Source: Bacteroidota bacterium (GTDB lineage Bacteria; Bacteroidota; Bacteroidia; AKYH767-A; 2013-40CM-41-45). Taken from it: DNA of 64,000 nt. The position numbers and the translations under genes are program-made. This document shows, piece after piece, positions 1 through 8,026 of the stretch. Position 1 is the stretch's first letter. Each line of letters begins with the position of its first letter. The stretch spans positions 124,001-188,000 of the forward strand of contig QQVM01000004.1 of assembly GCA_003389385.1 (NCBI GenBank). The letters are read 5' to 3'. The notes below the pieces were generated by a model that was given only the letters and a program-made list of their open reading frames with translations, was not told the DNA's origin and made no database searches.

Positions 1-2432
1 CGAATACAAATTTTCCCATGTGGGATTATTTGAATGTAATTGTGAATACAAGTCATTACGGAGGTTGCGCAAGCAGTATTGCTTATACGAGTATGCATTC
101 CGCATCGCCTGAAATTTTTGTACATGAGCTTGGGCACATGTTTGGAAATCTTGCAGATGAATATGATTATGGCGGAAGCAATTGCAATGCCGGCACCTCA
201 CAGAACATCAATGTAAGCCAGCAGACTGATACCAGTTTACTGGTTTGGAAAAACTGGCTCAGCACAGCACCGATCCCAACCCCTGCCGGGACAAATTGTG
301 GCTTGATAGGGTTATATGAAGGTGCCCGCTATTGCACATCTAATTGGTACCGTCCTAAGTGCAACTGCAAAATGCGTTCCCTTAACCAGCCGTTTTGCGA
401 AGTATGTACGGAGCAGTTTATTTACAAAATCAGCACATTGGTTAATTACATCGAAAGTTATTCGCCTTCCAACACCACAACAATTTCAGTTTGCCAGAAT
501 TCCAGTCTGAATTTCAATTCTGACATATTGAACAATACTACCGGCACCGTTAGGGTTCAATGGCTCGTTGACAACAATGTCGTTCTTACAAACTCCTCTG
601 CATTTACGCTTAATCCATCTCAGCTTAATCCCGGTCCACACCAGATTAAACTGATTGCATATGATACCACAGTTTCAGCAAGACGGACACTCACATCACG
701 GCAGGTGACATGGACAGTCAATGTAATCGCTGCACCAGTCGCCCAGGCTTCTGCGAATAACACTGTATTTTGTACCGGACAAACACTCAATCTCTCCGCT
801 AATGGCAACGGTACTTTTTCCTGGACAGGCCCATCCGGGTTTAGCCAGAATTCACAGAATCCAAGCATCAGCAATATTACGGTATCAAGGTCTGGAACAT
901 ATACAGTTACAGTTACTAATTCCTGCGGAAGTTCTGCTTCAAGTGTCAATATATCTGTATCACCGCCTTTGAGCGCGGCAATAAATCCGCTCGGACCTCT
1001 GACTTTTTGTGCCGGATCAGGAGTGATACTGGAAACAGCTTATTCATCAGACTATTCTTATCAGTGGCTTAGAAACGGAGTATCTTTTCCAGCCCCAGAC
1101 ACTTCAAGGGTTTTCACAGGACAATCGGGATCATATACAGTAACCATTACTTTGAAAGGAACAACCTGCACAGCGACTTCCAGTCCTGTGAATGTAAATG
1201 TTAATCCTCTGCCAAGTGCTGTCATAAGCACTTCAGATCCCCTCATCTTTTGCAATGGAAACTCTGCATTGCTGTCAGCAAATCCTGTTGCAGGTACTTC
1301 ATACCAATGGTTCAGAAACAATACAATTGTGACAGGAGCGACATCTTCTCAGTTGAATGTTTCGAGCCAGGGAAATTATCATGTAGTGGTTTCATTGAAC
1401 GCTTGCTCTGATACTTCATCTTCCTTAACTGTTACTGTGAATCCTCTGCCAGCATCAAATGTGACTGTTCAGGGAAGCAATATTTTCTGTGATGGTGATT
1501 CAGTTCTGGTGAATGTTCCTCCGTGCAATTCCTGTACATATGTATGGAGTGTAGGTGCTGTCCCAATAAGCGGAGCTACTATGTCATCTGTATACGCCAC
1601 TCAAAGCGGGAATTACGAAGTAACAGTTAGCGATACATCCACTGGTTGCATCAGTTCGGGTACTTCTATCACAATAAATGTGTTGAATGTTCCGTCCGCC
1701 TCAGTCACCGCATCCGGACCGCTCACATTTTGTGAAGGCGATTCCCTCACTCTGCAAGCTAATTCCGGATACACTTATATCTGGTACAGGAATTCCGGAA
1801 TAATACCTGGAGCAAATACGAATCAGATTATAGTCAGACAAGGCGGTTCATATCAGGTAAATGTGAGCAATGGTTTTTGTTCTGTTTTGTCAAATAACTT
1901 TCTTGTGAATGTAAATTCCAGACCTGTTGTGTCAATGTCTGCTTTGCCCGATACTTTGTGCGTCAATTCAATGCCTGTTCCGCTGAATGGGATTCCGTCC
2001 GGTGGATCATTTTCCGGTAACGGCGTTCTGGCTGCCAATTTCGATCCGGGACTGGCTGGCACAGGAACTCAAATTATTTCATATTCATATTCTGATGTCA
2101 ATGCATGTGTCGGTATCGCTACTGATAGCATCTTTGTGGATCTCTGTATGGGTCTGTCTGTTCCATCACTAAATGAACCGGAGTTTATTATTTATCCGAA
2201 TCCTGCCAGCGGAAAAGTGGAAGTTCGTTTTCGAAGTAATGTTCCTGAATGGATAGCTTTCACACTATTGGATGTTTCAGGAAGAGCGGTTAAAAATATC
2301 AGACCTGCATTCTATAATCAGGGTGAACACCGCCTGGAATTCATTCTGGAAAATTATGCTGGCGGAGTTTATATTCTTGAAATGAAAACCTCAGCAAAGA
2401 ATTTGAGACAAAGATTAATGATCAGAAATTGA
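1..2432 (+). CDS. M64-type secreted metallopeptidase, Ig-like repeats, T9SS type A sorting domain (5' partial)
   Basis: The frame is open to the left edge, so the N-terminus (signal peptide, prodomain) is missing. The first visible residues hold a zincin motif HELGHMFGNLADEY, preceded by an NxxxYGG stretch; this pairing is typical of the IgA-peptidase M64 family, whose third zinc ligand lies in or after such a segment. A Cys-rich stretch follows (CNCKMRS, CEVC). From about residue 145 to 720 there are repeated Ig/PKD-like beta modules, each with a recurring core such as LTFC, the W of YQWLRN, and GSYTVTV. The last ~80 residues (YPNPASGKVEV, DVSGRAV, GGVYILEM) form a type A T9SS C-terminal domain. 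Inference: an exported or surface-anchored protease. Convergent with the next gene, 15 bases apart. Confidence 0.85.
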   Translation, partial: NTNFPMWDYLNVIVNTSHYGGCASSIAYTSMHSASPEIFVHELGHMFGNLADEYDYGGSNCNAGTSQNINVSQQTDTSLLVWKNWLSTAPIPTPAGTNCGLIGLYEGARYCTSNWYRPKCNCKMRSLNQPFCEVCTEQFIYKISTLVNYIESYSPSNTTTISVCQNSSLNFNSDILNNTTGTVRVQWLVDNNVVLTNSSAFTLNPSQLNPGPHQIKLIAYDTTVSARRTLTSRQVTWTVNVIAAPVAQASANNTVFCTGQTLNLSANGNGTFSWTGPSGFSQNSQNPSISNITVSRSGTYTVTVTNSCGSSASSVNISVSPPLSAAINPLGPLTFCAGSGVILETAYSSDYSYQWLRNGVSFPAPDTSRVFTGQSGSYTVTITLKGTTCTATSSPVNVNVNPLPSAVISTSDPLIFCNGNSALLSANPVAGTSYQWFRNNTIVTGATSSQLNVSSQGNYHVVVSLNACSDTSSSLTVTVNPLPASNVTVQGSNIFCDGDSVLVNVPPCNSCTYVWSVGAVPISGATMSSVYATQSGNYEVTVSDTSTGCISSGTSITINVLNVPSASVTASGPLTFCEGDSLTLQANSGYTYIWYRNSGIIPGANTNQIIVRQGGSYQVNVSNGFCSVLSNNFLVNVNSRPVVSMSALPDTLCVNSMPVPLNGIPSGGSFSGNGVLAANFDPGLAGTGTQIISYSYSDVNACVGIATDSIFVDLCMGLSVPSLNEPEFIIYPNPASGKVEVRFRSNVPEWIAFTLLDVSGRAVKNIRPAFYNQGEHRLEFILENYAGGVYILEMKTSAKNLRQRLMIRN

Positions 2433-2447
2433 ATTTAGAATTCTTAA

Positions 2448-4055
2448 TCAATATCCGCCGGAAATAATAATCGGTGCTCTTATCGCTTTTTCTTTATTTT
2501 GAACCTGTAGTATATAAATCCCTGGAGTTAATCCGCTCAGATCAATTATGTTATTTTCATGATGAGTCTGGACTTTTATAAGTCTGCCATCAAAGTTGAA
2601 TACTTTTAATTCCCCTGAATCAATTTCTGGCACAAATCTTATTTTTCCTGAAGTCGGATTAGGATAGGGGTAACTCTGGATGCTCTCATGAGGAAGAGTG
2701 GTATAGGTGCCTAGCATACTTATTTTGCCGAACACAAAACTTATGTCAGTGTTGCCATAGAAAGTATATGGTCCAAACAAGGATGTGTCCCGGACTCCGC
2801 AGCTGAAATAAAGATTGCCAATAGAATCTGCTTTTAAACTCAGCATATTCCCATACGTGTTGCTTCCAAAAGTATTTCCTGTACGGTAGTTTCCCTGAGT
2901 GTCGAATGAGAAGACAGCAAGTCTCTTAGCCCAGAATTGTCCGCTATCAGCAATGAGAATTTGTCCTCCACCCCAGTCAACTTTTCCCGCAACAACTCCA
3001 CCGATGTAAACATTTCCGGCGTAATCCGTGCTGATCACGTCTTGGTCAGAAATTTCAATCCTTCCTGTGGCAAGTCCTGCTGCTGCAGGATTCGCTTGAC
3101 CCCATTGAATAAATCCCGTACTGTCGGCCTTGAACACATAAAATTCCAGGGAAAAATCTGGTGCCCTAAAGTGCATGTTTCCAAAACTGGCGCTGTCGAA
3201 CAGCATCCCGCACATGTATGCATTTCCGAACCTGTCAGCAACCACCCTCGGTTTCTGAAATGTGATGTCATGCGCGAAATGCACCCAAATATCTGTTCGA
3301 TGCGCGTTTATTCTTCCTATAAATTGATTGTAAGTATGCGTGACAATATAATTTTGATTAAGGATTGAGGCAGTTCCACTATCAGTGGATCCGGAGAAGA
3401 ACAAATTTCCGTAAATGTCAAAACAGAAATTGCCCAATATGCTGATGCCCTGAAAGTGAATTGAGTCCGCAAGATGCCCGTTTGCATCAAGAGCATATAG
3501 CGTTGAATTATTGAAGTCGTTGATTGCATACCAGATTTTATCTCCAGGACCTGTCTGTATATCCTCGAAATTATGCAGTCCGTGCTGCAGCTCAAGATTT
3601 TTTTTCCATAATAAGTTTCCTGACGGATCCAGTTTAATCAGAAATGCATTTATGTTAAATCCTGAACCGGTGTTTTCAAGGTAGTCTGACTGATTGAAAA
3701 TTACCGTATCCATAAACAGACCTCCTGCATAGATATTCCCCTGATTATCGAAGACAGTTTTTATAATGCTTGCTTTTCTGCCTATGCTGAATTGCCAGAT
3801 TAAACTACCTGAATTGCTTCTTTTTTCAAGAATATAAGTCCCCAACACTGATAAATTATAGTGCAATGAAAAGCTGTCAAGCCGGCATGTCAATATATCA
3901 ACATTGCCTGATAATGCAAGCGGAGAGTTAATGTAAGTAGGATTGAAACTATAAGACGTTTGATAATGAAGTGCCCAGTCAAAATTTTGGCTTCGTCCAT
4001 TATTACTGTACATCAGGAAAATCAGAATAAAACCGGAGAAAATTTTATTTTTCAT
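2448..4055 (-). CDS. T9SS type A sorting domain protein with beta-propeller-like repeats
   Basis: A secreted protein of 535 residues. The N-terminus (MKNKIFSGFILIFLM...) is a Sec signal peptide. The body carries repeats of the type GNIYAGG, GNLFFSG, GNAYMCG, GNVYIGG, GNLYFSCG, roughly every 50-60 residues, as in SBBP/beta-propeller proteins of Bacteroidota. The C-terminal ~75 residues (YPYPNPTSGKIRF, FNFDGRLIK, LTPGIYILQV) are a type A T9SS sorting domain. I chose the ATG at 4055 over the one at 4064 because it gives a cleaner signal peptide (K immediately after M). A Bacteroidota-like -7 element lies just upstream at 4075-4082. Substrate or function unknown. Confidence 0.8.
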   Translation of the reverse strand: MKNKIFSGFILIFLMYSNNGRSQNFDWALHYQTSYSFNPTYINSPLALSGNVDILTCRLDSFSLHYNLSVLGTYILEKRSNSGSLIWQFSIGRKASIIKTVFDNQGNIYAGGLFMDTVIFNQSDYLENTGSGFNINAFLIKLDPSGNLLWKKNLELQHGLHNFEDIQTGPGDKIWYAINDFNNSTLYALDANGHLADSIHFQGISILGNFCFDIYGNLFFSGSTDSGTASILNQNYIVTHTYNQFIGRINAHRTDIWVHFAHDITFQKPRVVADRFGNAYMCGMLFDSASFGNMHFRAPDFSLEFYVFKADSTGFIQWGQANPAAAGLATGRIEISDQDVISTDYAGNVYIGGVVAGKVDWGGGQILIADSGQFWAKRLAVFSFDTQGNYRTGNTFGSNTYGNMLSLKADSIGNLYFSCGVRDTSLFGPYTFYGNTDISFVFGKISMLGTYTTLPHESIQSYPYPNPTSGKIRFVPEIDSGELKVFNFDGRLIKVQTHHENNIIDLSGLTPGIYILQVQNKEKAIRAPIIISGGY

Positions 4056-4074
4056 AAAATACATTGCTAAACAT

Positions 4075-4082
4075 CAAAATTA
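4075..4082 (-). promoter_or_regulatory. Putative -7 promoter element (TAATTTTG)
   Basis: Reads TAATTTTG on the minus strand and matches the Bacteroidota TAnnTTTG element. It lies 20 bases before the start at 4055. No clear -33 TTG was identified. Confidence 0.4.
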
Positions 4083-4194
4083 ATTAAAATAATTTTCAGC
4101 AAATTCGAATTAATGAAATTGATTTTCCTTTTTTATTGTTATAACTTTAGACAGAAGGATGATTATTTTTGAACCCTCTAAAAAGTCAGCAGCC

Positions 4195-5886
4195 ATGAAA
4201 TACTATAAATATTTGCTCATTCTGTTTCTTCTGGTAAGCCAGAATTCAATTGCGCAGACTTCTCATAGCGGCTGTGCACCCAAAACTTCCGACCGATCCT
4301 GGTATGACAGCGGTAAAAAAGCGCCATTATTTAAAGGATTGGAGGGAGTTGATTTTAAAATAAGTACAAGCAGTCAGGAAGCTCAGGCTTATTTCAATCA
4401 GGGTTTGATGCTTTCTTATGCATTCAATCATGCAGAGGCCGCAAGATCATTCTATCAGGCAATTCGTCTTGACTCTTCCTGCGCCATGTGTTATTGGGGA
4501 TATGCATTGGTCTTAGGTCCCAATTACAATGCAGGCATGGAGAAAGACAATATTCCTCGTGCTTACGCTGCCGTACAGGAAGCGTTGAATAGATCTGAAT
4601 CCGCAACCCAAAAGGAAAGGATGCTGATACTTGCATTGGCCCAGCGATATGATTCCGTACAGACTGATGACAGAAGCTGGTATGATGAAGCTTATGCTTT
4701 TTCAATGAAGTCCGTTTATTTAGCTTTTCCTGATGATCCTGATATAGGTGCTTTGTATGCCGAAGCATTAATGGATCAACATCCCTGGGATCTTCATCAT
4801 AAAGATGGATCTCCTAAAGAATGGACTCCGGAAATAATAAATACATTGGAAGAAGTGCTTCGTAAGCATCCCAGACACCCCGGTGCAAATCATTTTTACA
4901 TTCATGCGGTGGAAGCGTCCGATAATCCCGGCAGAGCAACTGCAAGTGCTGATCTTCTTCGCGACTTAGTGCCGGGTGCCGGACATTTGGTTCACATGCC
5001 TTCACATATTTATATCCGTACAGGCAGGTATCACGAAGGAAGTCTTGCGAACCTGAATGCAGTGAAAGTAGACAGCAATTATGTTACAGCATGCCATGCG
5101 CAAGGTGTCTATCCATTGGCTTACTATCCGCACAATTATCATTTCCTTGCAGCTACAGCTACCCTCGAAGGAAAAAAGAATCTGTCAGTGATGGCTTGCA
5201 ATAAAATGCGCGACTTGCTTGATGCAAACCTGATGTTGCAACCGGAATGGGGAACATTGCAGCATTACTACTCAATTCTCTATTTTGTCATGGTGAAATT
5301 CGGCATGTGGAATGAAATTGCAAAACTACCTGATCCTGCAAAAGAATTGTTATATCCAAGAGGAGTGCTTGAATATGCCAGAGGAATGGCTTCACTGGCA
5401 AAAGAAGACTTGGCTGCTGCATCAAAGCATCTTGATAATTTAAAAAGGATTGCTGCGGATTCTGCCATTTCAGGAATTACTATTTGGGACCTTAATTCTG
5501 CTTCTGACATTATGAATATTGCAGTTAATGTTTTGGAGGGAGAGTATTTATTTATCAGCGGACAAACTGAAGCCGGACTTGAAAAAGTAGTTGCTGCTAT
5601 GGAAATTGAAGACAGGCTCAACTACAATGAGCCGCCAGACTGGTTTTTCTCTGTTAGACATAATTTAGGAGCCATGTTGATTGCTGCTAACATTCCTCAT
5701 CTCGCCGAGAAGTATTTCAAAGAAGATCTTAAGACATATCCGCTGAACGGATGGGCCCTGGCCGGCTTGAAAAAAGCATTACAAATGCAAGGGAATATCG
5801 AAGAGCTGAAAACAGTGGAAACACAGTTCAAAGAAGCCTGGAAGCATTCGGATACACAGATTTCATCCTCACGTATTCTTAATTGA
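4195..5886 (+). CDS. Secreted tetratricopeptide-repeat protein
   Basis: A protein of 563 residues from the ATG at 4195. The upstream in-frame start at 4159 would place 12 residues before the signal peptide (MKYYKYLLILFLLVSQ, ending near IAQ), so 4195 is preferred. Helical TPR-like repeats run through the protein: AYFNQGLMLSYAFNHAEAA near residue 70, then regions near residues 190 and 500 and a C-terminal AEKYFKEDLKTYP/NGWALAGL repeat. A CAMCYWG motif near residue 100 and HYIHAVEAS-like and HMPSHIYIRTG segments recur in an uncharacterised bacterial TPR family. There is no CxxCH, so it is not a cytochrome. Role unknown; probably a periplasmic scaffold. Confidence 0.75.
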   Translation: MKYYKYLLILFLLVSQNSIAQTSHSGCAPKTSDRSWYDSGKKAPLFKGLEGVDFKISTSSQEAQAYFNQGLMLSYAFNHAEAARSFYQAIRLDSSCAMCYWGYALVLGPNYNAGMEKDNIPRAYAAVQEALNRSESATQKERMLILALAQRYDSVQTDDRSWYDEAYAFSMKSVYLAFPDDPDIGALYAEALMDQHPWDLHHKDGSPKEWTPEIINTLEEVLRKHPRHPGANHFYIHAVEASDNPGRATASADLLRDLVPGAGHLVHMPSHIYIRTGRYHEGSLANLNAVKVDSNYVTACHAQGVYPLAYYPHNYHFLAATATLEGKKNLSVMACNKMRDLLDANLMLQPEWGTLQHYYSILYFVMVKFGMWNEIAKLPDPAKELLYPRGVLEYARGMASLAKEDLAAASKHLDNLKRIAADSAISGITIWDLNSASDIMNIAVNVLEGEYLFISGQTEAGLEKVVAAMEIEDRLNYNEPPDWFFSVRHNLGAMLIAANIPHLAEKYFKEDLKTYPLNGWALAGLKKALQMQGNIEELKTVETQFKEAWKHSDTQISSSRILN

Positions 5887-5913
5887 TGCAAGCAAAGTGA
5901 AAGAATTCTTACA

Positions 5914-6915
5914 TTAGAATTTTATTCCTATTACTAGGATGTCATCTATTTGATCCAACCGGCCTTTCCAGTTTTCATAATAACCTTCCAAAGTGGCTTT
6001 CTGCTCATTCATTGGATTTTCATGGATCGAGTATAAAATCTCCTTGAAATTCTTCGTCATAATTTTTTTTCCTGCCGGTCCTCCGAATTGATCGGCAAAT
6101 CCGTCTGTGAAAAGATAAATACGATCATCCTTCTTTATTGGAATGATCGTCTCATCAAATTTTTTTTGCTCATTCTGGTTGAAACCGCCTAATGACAGCT
6201 TGCTTCCGGGATATGTTTCCAGATTGTAATTCCTGATCAGAACCAATGGTCTGTTTGCTCCTGAAAAACAAAGTTCGCTTTTTGTTTTATCGTATCTGAT
6301 AAGTGCTATATCCATTCCTCCGTGCGAATCGGTGTCTTTCTGCCTGAGCGCATCGATGATTCCTTCATTCAGCTTGTCCAGAATTTCGCAAGTTTCAGCT
6401 GCTCTTTGCTGACCTGTGATCTGATGCAGCAGAGAAGAGCCCACCATAGCCATGAAAGCACCCGCAACTCCATGACCTGTACAGTCGGCTGCAGCCAGGT
6501 AAACATAAGGACCTGTGTCTTCATAGAAATAAAAATCTCCGCTCACTATGTCCTTAGGTTTGTATAGAACAAAATGATCGCTGAATGAACGGCTGATCTT
6601 TTCTTCCTTTGGCAATACTGCAAACTGGATATTCCTGGCGTAACGCATACCATCAAGAATGTCCTGATTCTGCTGGCTGATTGCCAGGTTTTTTCTCTCC
6701 AGCTCCCATTTTTGCAGCATCACCTGATAGGTTCTTTCACTTAATTTGTCGGAAAGATTTCGATTTTCGTTTCGGAATTTTTTATTTACCCAATGGAAAT
6801 AAATCAGTAATCCGGCCAGAACAAATACCAGGGTAAAAATCAAAAACCAGGTGAAGTTCTCGCTGAACAAGGGCTTGGAAAGAACAATTGTATGTATATG
6901 AAGTATAATACTCAA
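5914..6915 (-). CDS. Membrane-anchored SpoIIE/PP2C-type protein phosphatase (SiaA-like)
   Basis: A Ser/Thr phosphatase of 333 residues. One membrane segment lies at about residues 22-44, followed by a coiled coil (about 46-85) and the SpoIIE-type PP2C domain. Metal-binding signatures are visible: VSGDFYFYE, AAADCTGHGVAGAFM and the C-terminal LFTDGFADQFGG. It has no HAMP domain and only a very short extracytoplasmic part, unlike Pseudomonas SiaA. It is divergent from siaB-siaC 150 bases away. In the Sia system (known for Pseudomonas) SiaA dephosphorylates SiaC, so this protein is the natural candidate for that job here; that is inference from position and domain. Confidence 0.85.
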   Translation of the reverse strand: MSIILHIHTIVLSKPLFSENFTWFLIFTLVFVLAGLLIYFHWVNKKFRNENRNLSDKLSERTYQVMLQKWELERKNLAISQQNQDILDGMRYARNIQFAVLPKEEKISRSFSDHFVLYKPKDIVSGDFYFYEDTGPYVYLAAADCTGHGVAGAFMAMVGSSLLHQITGQQRAAETCEILDKLNEGIIDALRQKDTDSHGGMDIALIRYDKTKSELCFSGANRPLVLIRNYNLETYPGSKLSLGGFNQNEQKKFDETIIPIKKDDRIYLFTDGFADQFGGPAGKKIMTKNFKEILYSIHENPMNEQKATLEGYYENWKGRLDQIDDILVIGIKF

Positions 6916-7043
6916 TTCTGTCAGGTTTAAATGCCGTGAGCTTGTGCAAAATACGTCTTTAATTGACAGTTAAAAGGGATAATGAATTGACAGCTTGTTT
7001 ATTCAATCTTGCTTTCATTATTAGTTAGATTAAAAGATATGAT

Positions 7044-7051
7044 TAATTTTG
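7044..7051 (+). promoter_or_regulatory. Putative -7 element for siaB (TAATTTTG)
   Basis: Matches TAnnTTTG. It overlaps the alternative TTG start at 7049, which argues that translation begins at the downstream ATG (7070). Confidence 0.45.
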
Positions 7052-7069
7052 GAATTACCCTATTATAAC

Positions 7070-7627
7070 ATGAACTTACTTAGTAAGGATTTGTACGGAC
7101 TTTTCAGGAATATGGATGAACAACATATCATCCTGTCATTCAAAGGAGAGATTTCAAAGGAACTTTTGACCTCTATATACAGCATTATGGAGGTCAGAAT
7201 GGATAAGGCAAGAGAAGAGCTTCAGAGGAAGAAAAAGATGTACAACATCCTGGTAGAAAGCCTTCAGAATATCTTTCATCACCTTGACGATTTTGAAGGA
7301 AACACAGAGCACTCGAAAACGCGTGAAGCCATCTTCCTCGTCAGCTTTAACAAGGAGAATGGTTATGAAATCCATACCGGAAATTACCTTTATGCGAATC
7401 AGGCAGAAAGCCTCAGGCAAAAGCTGGAGCATATCAATTCCATGGATGCCGGCCAGCTTAAAGAATATTACCGCACTAAACTAAATGAAACATCTTTCTC
7501 GGAAAAGGGGGGAGCCGGACTTGGTTTTATTGATATGGCGAGAAAATCAGGCAATAAATTGGATTATAAATTTCATGATGGGCCTGGTGATCTTAAGTTC
7601 TTCACTTTTTCAGTTCGTATAAATTAA
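7070..7627 (+). CDS. siaB: SiaB family protein kinase
   Basis: A protein of 185 residues from the ATG at 7070. A TTG at 7049 is in frame but overlaps the likely promoter element. The protein resembles the SiaB family: a GHKL-like fold with the conserved stretch YNILVESLQNIFHH (N-box-like), a central beta region (IFLVSFNKENGYEIHTGNY) and a C-terminal glycine-rich KGGAGLGFIDMARKSG lid followed by FFTFSVRI. In Pseudomonas, SiaB phosphorylates SiaC on a threonine. The gene is followed 12 bases later by siaC, so the two are almost certainly one transcript. Confidence 0.8.
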   Translation: MNLLSKDLYGLFRNMDEQHIILSFKGEISKELLTSIYSIMEVRMDKAREELQRKKKMYNILVESLQNIFHHLDDFEGNTEHSKTREAIFLVSFNKENGYEIHTGNYLYANQAESLRQKLEHINSMDAGQLKEYYRTKLNETSFSEKGGAGLGFIDMARKSGNKLDYKFHDGPGDLKFFTFSVRIN

Positions 7628-7639
7628 TTATATTTCATT

Positions 7640-8014
7640 ATGGAAGCATTAATAATCGAAGAAAGCGTAAAGACGCCTTCAATTCAGTTTAATCCTCAAA
7701 ATGGGATTTTGGAAATAAAGGGAAAATCCATTCCTGAGAATTCATTGGACTTTTATGGTCCTGTGTTCAACTGGCTGGACGAGTTTTTAAAAAACGGAAC
7801 TCAGGAAGCAGAATTCAGAGTTCAACTGGAATACTTCAATACCAGCTCTTCAAAATGTCTCCTGGATATTTTCAGAAAACTTGAAAACGGCAGTGGTGGC
7901 AATGGAAAAATCCGTGTCAAGTGGTACTATGAAGAAGATGACGAAGACATGATGGAGGCAGGAGATGATTACAAAGCGCTCGTCAAGCTGCCTTTTGAAT
8001 TTATTAAAATCTGA
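7640..8014 (+). CDS. siaC: SiaC family regulatory phosphoprotein (DUF1987)
   Basis: A protein of 124 residues. The fold and landmarks match the DUF1987/SiaC family: TPSIQFNP near the N-terminus, GKSIPENSLDFYGPVFNWL in the middle, then LEYFNTSSSKCLLDIF and an acidic WYYEEDDEDMMEAG segment before the C-terminal LPFEFIKI. The threonine in YFNTSS is residue 68, the same number as the phospho-threonine known in Pseudomonas SiaC. The phosphorylation switch (SiaB kinase, SiaA-like phosphatase) is therefore probably intact. SiaC normally activates the diguanylate cyclase SiaD; no GGDEF protein is present in this window, so the output partner is open. Confidence 0.85.
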   Translation: MEALIIEESVKTPSIQFNPQNGILEIKGKSIPENSLDFYGPVFNWLDEFLKNGTQEAEFRVQLEYFNTSSSKCLLDIFRKLENGSGGNGKIRVKWYYEEDDEDMMEAGDDYKALVKLPFEFIKI

Positions 8015-8026
8015 ATTCTATATAAC

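Noticed and set aside
1-2432. Possible DNA-level tandem repeat in the Ig-like region
   Set aside because: The repeats are recognisable only as protein modules; the DNA has diverged, so it is domain duplication rather than a nucleotide repeat.
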